Assembly (NCBI GenBank): GCA_012295275.1
Contig: CM022665.1
Coordinates: forward strand, 10,068,976-10,130,975
DNA from: Chrysomallon squamiferum
Lineage: Eukaryota > Mollusca > Gastropoda > Neomphalida > Peltospiridae
Length of the DNA stretch: 62,000 nt
Direction of reading: 5' to 3'
In this document: positions 54,805 through 62,000 of the stretch, one piece after another
How positions within the stretch are numbered: position 1 is the stretch's first letter
How the letters are laid out: every line of letters begins with the position of its first letter
Made by a program: the position numbers and the translations under genes
The notes under the pieces: generated by a model
Database searches by the model: none
What the model saw: only the letters and a program-made list of their open reading frames with translations
What the model was told of the DNA's origin: nothing

Positions 54805-55452
54805 CGACCGGTATCAAATATTTTTGAGAAAAACAACTTATTATGAAAGATACATGCTATTATAACTAATTTAAAGGATGTAGGAGAATTTTATATATAT
54901 ACAGATATATTTTTATATAAAAAAGCCAAATGTCCCAACAGTTAAAAAAATCTTCATGGCATTTTATGTTAAAATAATGTTTTTCCTTTTGCATGATCAG
55001 AGAGGAATGTACAGTTACATTTTTCATCTTCATGGAAAAGAAACAGTTACTATTATTATAGTATTGAAGAAAATGTATGTTCTTTTTTAAAATTATTTAA
55101 AATTACGTTATATAAGTAATGTTTTGTATTACAATTATGAATTACTTTTTACACCTTTACTAGGCCTGCTGTTGCAATAATAATCACCTGTAAGTAATAT
55201 AAATTTCTTATTGTAGTTGAATTGTTGTGTGTTGAAGTGTTTTAATTAGAAGTGTTGATATTGAAAATGTATTTTATTTGGAACTCGTTTTGTTAAAAAT
55301 GTATTTTAATCAGAATCAGTGTTGTTTTTAAAACACCAATACAAAAGAAATATATTGCATAATAATACCAATACATTTTGTAGGTCATGTTATTTATTTC
55401 AATTAGGCAAAACAAAAACAAAAATAAGGAAATAATTAAAAATAATAATAAT

Positions 55453-55490
<38 letters not shown>

Positions 55491-56291
55491 CACGGAAGAT
55501 TATTATTATGGATAGTTTAAACACTTGATTTTTAAAAACATTTTAACAAATCTGAATATAATTCAAAGTTAAAAATTCTTTAGTAATATCCACAATGATG
55601 GCAAATGCTGCAGTCATTTAATTGCAAGGTTTGATATAAGCAAGTATATAAACACATAAACTTAAAACTTATATAAACTTTCTGAAATCCTAGCCATTAA
55701 AAGAAATCATCTTTCTCCTTTTTCTTTCTTCCTCCCCCAAATTATGTTTCTACAGTATTTACCACATGAATGTCATTTTTTATTTTTTTTTTAACAATAT
55801 TCAAAATATAAATGCACAGTCTATTGACTGTTAATTTAACCTGTAGCTTACAATCAAGATTTACTTTTAGATTATTTTATACATGTATTTCTTATCAACA
55901 ACTAATATTATAAAAAAAATTGTGATTCAGATTTTAATTCCAACCACCAAATATGTATATATATATTCGAGTGATTTGTTTATATGAATTACATGTTTGT
56001 TTGTTTTAATCTTTTTTAAATTGTAACAGACAACTGAATTAAATGTTGGTTTTATGTTTTGTAATGTGAATGACATGATGCATAACCTTTAAAACTAGTT
56101 TTTTTAAATTTTTGTATTAATTTTTTTAAATTTATATTATTAGTTTTATAACTGTAATTAGTAACAGAGTAAATGTTTATTAATTTTTTTCTTTATGACT
56201 GAGTAACACAAAAAAGAAGACTAATCATTTTCAGAAGTCACAAAATGTATTTAAATAATTATTTGTATTCAAAAGTTACATATTTTATGTT

Positions 56292-56297
56292 AATAAA
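56292..56297 (+). promoter_or_regulatory. Candidate FUT8 poly(A) signal
   Basis: AATAAA about 1.5 kb past the stop; a second lies at 56361-56366 and many more lie downstream. The choice is arbitrary without transcript data. Confidence 0.2.
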
Positions 56298-59200
56298 TTT
56301 AAAAAAAAGGTTTTTCACAAAATTACTGTAATATAGATATTTATGTTTAATCTGAATAGAAATAAATTTAATTATGGAGCATTTTATTACACAATTATTT
56401 GAACTAATTGATTATTATTATTATTATTATTTGAATGAGAGGACTGAAATTTTTTTTTATTTTAAACTTGTTAAGTCCAAAAATTGTTGTAATTGTTCAT
56501 AAAAGCATTTTCTAAACAATGTTAAAATACTTTCTTTTGGTATAAGGAAACTTTTTAAAAGATGGATATTGGACAAATCATACACTTTTTCAATTGTTCA
56601 AAATAATATAGAAATGTAAAAATTTAAGATTACCCCAAAAATGTAAAATTAAAGATTTAAAAAAAAAAAAAAAAAAAAATTTTAATTACTTTACTTAAGC
56701 ATATTGGTTTTTCTTAACATTAGCAGTTTTTATGTTAAACTTTTGCTATGACCCTTCAGGATTTTTCATTTAATAACAAATATCTTTTTTTTTTTCTTTT
56801 TTTGTAATTGACTGCACAGCATGTACCATTGTGCATAATTATGAAGACTTCTTTCAGTTTTGTTTTTATTTGGGTTTTTTACCTCTTTTCTTTTTTTCAG
56901 TTTACTACATTAAAGACTTTTGATGATTCTCTGTGTAAAATTAAATGTTTGTAGTCATTCCAGTAAATTATGAACTTCTTATAAAAAAAAAAAAAAAAAC
57001 AATACCCAGGAGTTTTTTTGATGTGTTGTCCAAATATTCCTTTATAAAAATTTGGCTGAAGGCTCACATTATTTTTGTGAATAAGACTTAAGAGAGAGCA
57101 AAAAAAAAAAAAAAAAAAAAAAAAATGTTTACTGATTAATTCTGTTATGCAAATAGTAAAAAAAATATTTAGTAATGTTTCTGACAGATTTGGTTATTTC
57201 AGATGAATGTTAAAACAGTGTAAAGGTCCAGAATATAAGTTGCATTGTGATACATGTAACAAATTGAGAGTTCAAATTTTCTAACATGGATGCAGATCAT
57301 TATAAGGAAGGTAAAACAGTTTAAATTGTATTATGAAAGAAAACATAATTACTGATATACTGAATATAGATTTGGGATTTGCCAACTGGGAATTCTTAGT
57401 ATTTACTAGTGTAGGTCGTTTCAAGCAGTAAATATATTGTTGACGTTACTACTATTCATTATGGCTAACTTTTCAACAACAACAAAAAAAAAAAACCAAA
57501 AAGAACAAAAGAAATTTAACTTAATTCTTGTTGTTTGTTAGTCTATGGGTACAATAACCTTCATTTGCCTTATTAATGATGTTATTCTTCAAGTACCCAT
57601 TTGTAGTTTGAAAAAAGAAAAAAGGAAAAAGCAACAGAACAAAAATGTATGTCTCATTTTGAAGAAAAAAACCACCTTTTTATGGAAATTGTAATCTTTT
57701 TATACTCACTGTGTATATTTTGTTTTACAACAGAAAAGAAATCCATCATGTATGTTGATATAGAGAGATGTTATAACCAAACCATCCAGTCAGTGACACA
57801 AAACCTCTGTGTTATTTGTACACCTTTTTTTAACATTTTTAAATGTTTTTATTGTACATGTTGTAAAATGAAATAATTATTCCAGTATGATATTCTCTTA
57901 GGTCAGTCAGATAAAGGAGGATTCTTCTAGTCTCTTGTGAATTTTATATTAACTGGGGCTTTATGCTAGGTTTAGTTTTTAAAAAAATGCCAGCAGAGAG
58001 AGAAATTATGTACAGGCTTGTAACTATAATGTATAACCTTTAAAACTTAAATTATTTACTAATTATTATCACAGATCCTGATTTAGGGGTAGGGGTAAGC
58101 CTTTAAAAAATGTGAATTTTATATAAGGTTCTAACAGTAATGTATCCACCTTTAAAATTATGTTAACGTTATTAAGATCCTGATATTAATTTAAGCTTTA
58201 TGCTACATTCAGTTTAAAAAAGCCAATAAAGACGTGAATTTTATATAATAAATTTATAACATCAGTGTCTTTAAAACTGTCTTCTGACAATTTTCCAACT
58301 GTTGTAACAAGCAACTTATATTAATTAAATGTTGGTTCCAGTTACTGAAAATATAAAAGTTATATAAAGCTTGTACATCAGCTTTTAAGATTTTTACATT
58401 TATGTAAAAAAATAATACTCTGGGAAGAAATGTAAACAAAAAACAAATATCACACACACACAGATATATATGTATATACAAATAAATAAAATTAGTAATA
58501 GATATTTTTATGTTAAGTAAAAACGTAGGAAAACCTCATAGAGAAAAAATGGTGTTTAAGCATACATAGCAGCTTATGGCTTTGCAGTACAAATAAAAGT
58601 AGTTATTATTTTACATTGTATTTCACTGTCACACCATCATTATACAAAATCCATGTTTGAGATTCAGATGTACTGAGTTCTCATTAAACCTTAATAAAAT
58701 TGTTCATTTCAAAAGTTTAAATAATTATTTATGTTTGTTAAACCAAATGGAAAATCTTGAATCCTTATTTAAAAAAAAAAAAAAAAAAGTTTTATGACTA
58801 TCTCACCTAAACCAGATGTTTTTTGACACTATGAAATTCTCCATATTTTTTTTACATGATAAATAAATTCACCATTTTGTAGCAGCCTGTATTTATATCT
58901 TTTATATAATATATTTTATTTTTTAAAGAAATGTTGAATAAAAAGCTTTAAAATAGTTTTCTGAATGGCACTTTTTCCGATTAATGTGACAGTCTGCTTT
59001 TATTAAATTTGCTAGATTGTTTCATTACAGATTTAACACTGACCTTCAGGTATCAGAATATGCTTAATATCAGAAAAAAAAAGAAAAAAGTATTGTAAAC
59101 CTTTAAAAACGAGACAACATATGATGTAAAATAATAGTCATTAAAAATCTGTTCTTGCTTTTTATGCTTTAATATATAATCTAGATATCTTTTGTTGGTG

Positions 59201-60236
59201 TGATTTGTAACTGGTGACAAACATTCCTCCATTAGTGACTGTTATAATAGAATATTAATAAGTTTGTTAGTTTTTAGTGATATAATACTGTACAATCATA
59301 CTAAACTTGATTTAATTACTGTTTTCTAATAATACTGTATTATATGATTAAACTTGATTTCATAAGTTATAATAGTGTATATTCTAATTAAACTTGATTT
59401 AATGTTTCATATTCTTTATTCAGTTTAATTTAATGACTATCATTTAAATACTTTCATTCTTTCTAAATTTGAGTTAATACTTTTTACAATTTAATTAAAA
59501 TTAATATATATATATATATTTTTATTATTATTATTATTTGTATCATACATTATGATACAATTTTGTTAAATTTAATAGTTACATTCATCACAAATATAAC
59601 CACCCATTTCTGAAATCCTGGGTTTGCCCTTGAAGAATACCAAATACATTGTGTAAATCAAAACCAGATGTTGATCAAAGACATTGTAATCAGTATTTTA
59701 AATGTTTAATAATTAAATGTTGTCACAATAAGAAATTTGTGGTAGTTAAATTAAATTTGAAATTGTCTATTAATGTTGTTTATTAGCCTGTTTAAGAGAA
59801 GAGTTTTACTGTTAATTTCATTTTAAATTTTATTATTTTTGTTTATTTTATTTTTTTTTATTGTTTTGGATGCTATAAAGATGAAAATATGATTTTTCAC
59901 AAAAATTAAAAATTACTTCATACAAATATTTTTCTTCTTTTAATGTTTATTTTAGTAATTAATTGTAATTGTAAAGATAAAAAAGGTGTTAATTTGATTT
60001 TAAAGTAAACATTTTTAAAATATTACTTTCACTTTCATATCTGTAAATGATCTCATATTACTGTTTTCTTTTAACTGTTCAGTTCTTTATTCTTTATATC
60101 ATTGATAATAAATACATTAAATATACTTCCATATTATTATTTGTTACTTAACACCAACCTTTGCTAATGACAAAGGGCAACAATAATATAATCAATCAAA
60201 ACTGATGACACTGAAGCTGTCAATCTTTCTAAAACA

Positions 60237-60268
<32 letters not shown>

Positions 60269-60820
60269 CAGCCTTGATGTGGAGTATCGATTATTCTAAT
60301 GTTTTGTTTAAGAAGCACTCCAAACATTTTAAATCCACTGTTAAATTATCATACATGTAAAATAGAGATATTGTGCAGTTTATCCAAAAAAAAAAATGGG
60401 AGCCCATTGTATTCTCAGTCTTGTTATATTATTGACATTCTTTATTATTAGGAAAGAATGATGTCTAGTATTTCATTACACTAATGAATAGTATATAAAA
60501 GTTATTAATATTTATTTAGTCCATTATTAGATATTCATTTAAAAAGAAGAAAAGAAAAAAAAACAGACCCCCCAAAAAAAAACATGATACATTTTAATTT
60601 ATGTCAGTTTTTGTATCCAGTTTATGTAGAGTTGAGTATCCAAAAAGTTCATGTTTTGACATACTTTCACAGTGGAAGGAACAGTACATGTATATATGTT
60701 TATTTATGTTGAATAAAAATTCTTAAATTTGTTTTACATAATTTATTATTTGTTAATGATACAGAAGGATATGAAATAATAACTCACTCACAATTCAAAG
60801 ATTTCCATGCCAATGGCACA

Positions 60821-60833
60821 GTTGCATAGCAAC
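60821..60833. promoter_or_regulatory. X-box-like palindrome
   Basis: GTTGC-ATA-GCAAC is a perfect palindromic pair of RFX-like half-sites in noncoding DNA. It may be chance. Confidence 0.15.
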
Positions 60834-61454
60834 TAACATAAAACTTATCTGTTCATCTTTCTACCTGAGTATAAGATCCAGTATGATCAACAAATCACAA
60901 ACATACAAATGCACGTAAAAAATATGTACACATACCTGTATAAACAAACATACCAACACACATATATGCATAAAAACATGATTATAGACATGCACAAACA
61001 CATAGACAGGATCACATATATATATACAAAAACACAAATATACACTAACGTACAATTATGTAAACTCATTCATACATATACATATAGATGTCTATCAAAT
61101 ATCCAATAACTGATGTATTTTCGTAGTGATACATTGCTACACATTCATCCATTCACAACAAACAGAATTCAAAATGTATTAAAATAAAATTAAAAAGCAA
61201 TGTTAATTAAGAAAACAAGATAACCCTTACTATACTAGTGATTTAACAAGTGTTGTTTATTCAGTCACATTTTAATAAAGAGATAAATTTAAGTGATCAC
61301 AGATTTAACGGAGGTGCAAGACCATTCATCTGAGGATTGAACTTAATACAAACACTGAACAATTTTCATTTGTACCAGTTCTGCATGTGTACTGACCCTG
61401 TCAAGAATGTTTCTGTCAGAACATCAAGTCTTTTGAATGCTCTGTTTAGAGTAT

Positions 61455-61592
61455 TTCCTGTTATAGCCAGTGCTCTGCAACAGGTTTATCAAAAAACCAT
61501 GGTAAATGCTCTCTGGTTATGGAATGGTGCAAATACAATATCACTTTTTGCTAAATTAGCAAGAGTAGCCCATGATGTGTGGGGTTTTTCCA
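61455..61592 (+). mobile_element. Degenerate interspersed repeat, copy 4 (SINE-like)
   Basis: GTTATAGCCAGTGCTCTG, GGTTTATCAAA, CCATGGTAAATGCTCTC, GGAATGGTGCAAATACAATA and AGCAAGAGTAGCCCATGATG in order: the best preserved of the four copies. A 94-residue open frame runs across it but follows the repeat, not a protein family. Confidence 0.6.
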
Positions 61593-62000
61593 TTTATATT
61601 GTTATTATTATTATTACATAAAAACTGTATAAAAAGGTGTTAAAATTAAAAAAATGTTCTGCTATTTAACATTCATTCATTCAAGTCCTTTCTTGCATGT
61701 TAAGATGATGTGGGTAAAAGATTGCTTGATGCAGCTGAATCGTTAATAATATCCTTTTGACTGCAACACAAGAGTTCCTTTTAGGCTGTCATTACAAAAT
61801 TATATGACTAATAATTAATCTAAAAATAAACAGGTAGTTAAATATTTATTCATTCACTGATTGCTTTAAAAGATACATAATCATGGTTTCAGCATTTGAG
61901 AGGAGGGGAACTAACTCCAACATTTTAACTCCAAAATGTTTATCTGAAGTAGTTAAACCCCTTTACAACCATTGTATCTAATATTACTATCAGGCATTTA

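Larger units (their letters stand above)
54805..62000. other. FUT8 3' UTR and downstream noncoding DNA
   Basis: AT-rich and very poor in CpG. No second gene is supported. It holds (AAT)n at about 55440-55482, poly(A) tracts, a loose repeat at 57,940-58,280 sharing GAATTTTATATAA, CTTTATGCTA and GATCCTGAT, and another at 59,280-59,470 sharing AATACTGTA and TTAAACTTGATTTAAT. A CA/TA-rich stretch runs over 60,900-61,090. The 3' end of the FUT8 transcript cannot be fixed from sequence. Confidence 0.5.

Noticed and set aside
61337-61621. 94-residue open frame near the right edge
   Set aside because: It overlaps the best copy of the interspersed repeat and reads through its landmarks; no protein family resemblance.

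Overview
The window is AT-rich, intron-containing animal DNA. It carries three protein-coding genes, dense microsatellites and several families of tandem and interspersed repeats. Gene content and four degenerate copies of an interspersed repeat that I associate from memory with gastropod genomes suggest a mollusc, probably a gastropod. That assignment is inference, not something read directly from the sequence.

Layout. 1-8.1 kb is noncoding 3' flank. 8.1-12.1 kb (minus strand) holds a four-exon gene for a 256-residue TLC-domain membrane protein of the TLCD1/TLCD2 type. 18.5-22.1 kb (minus strand) holds a second gene of the same family, 248 residues, with identical lengths for exons 1-3 (179, 83 and 83 nt) and identical intron phases. 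The two are a tandem duplication. 46.9-54.8 kb (plus strand) holds nine coding exons of an alpha-1,6-fucosyltransferase (FUT8). They join into a 584-residue protein with a membrane anchor, coiled coil, GT23 catalytic domain and C-terminal SH3 domain. The 23 kb upstream of the FUT8 start codon has no coding sequence I can defend; it probably holds FUT8 5' noncoding exons and long introns. CpG dinucleotides look common up to about 24.7 kb and sparse after that, as expected if a germline-methylated FUT8 transcription unit begins near 23.8 kb. 54.8-62 kb is 3' UTR and flank.

How the genes relate. TLCD1/2-type proteins limit long-chain polyunsaturated phospholipids and so tune membrane fluidity. 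FUT8 core-fucosylates N-glycans in the Golgi. I see no functional link between them. The second TLCD-like gene and FUT8 are arranged head to head.

Most unusual signals. (1) Two arrays of roughly 50-bp repeats in FUT8, one before the start-codon exon and one before exon 7. Each unit ends in a 3'-splice-site-like TTTCAG or TTTCACAG, and each array lies upstream of a true acceptor. (2) A 3-kb degenerate array at 31.6-34.6 kb whose units pair acceptor-like and donor-like motifs. (3) A pair of inverted ~190-bp arms in FUT8 intron 1. (4) A perfect 70-bp palindrome beside a hAT-like insertion in the second TLCD-like gene. (5) A clean 243-bp hAT-type MITE in FUT8 intron 3. All coordinates and joins were worked out by hand; no alignment or database search was run.
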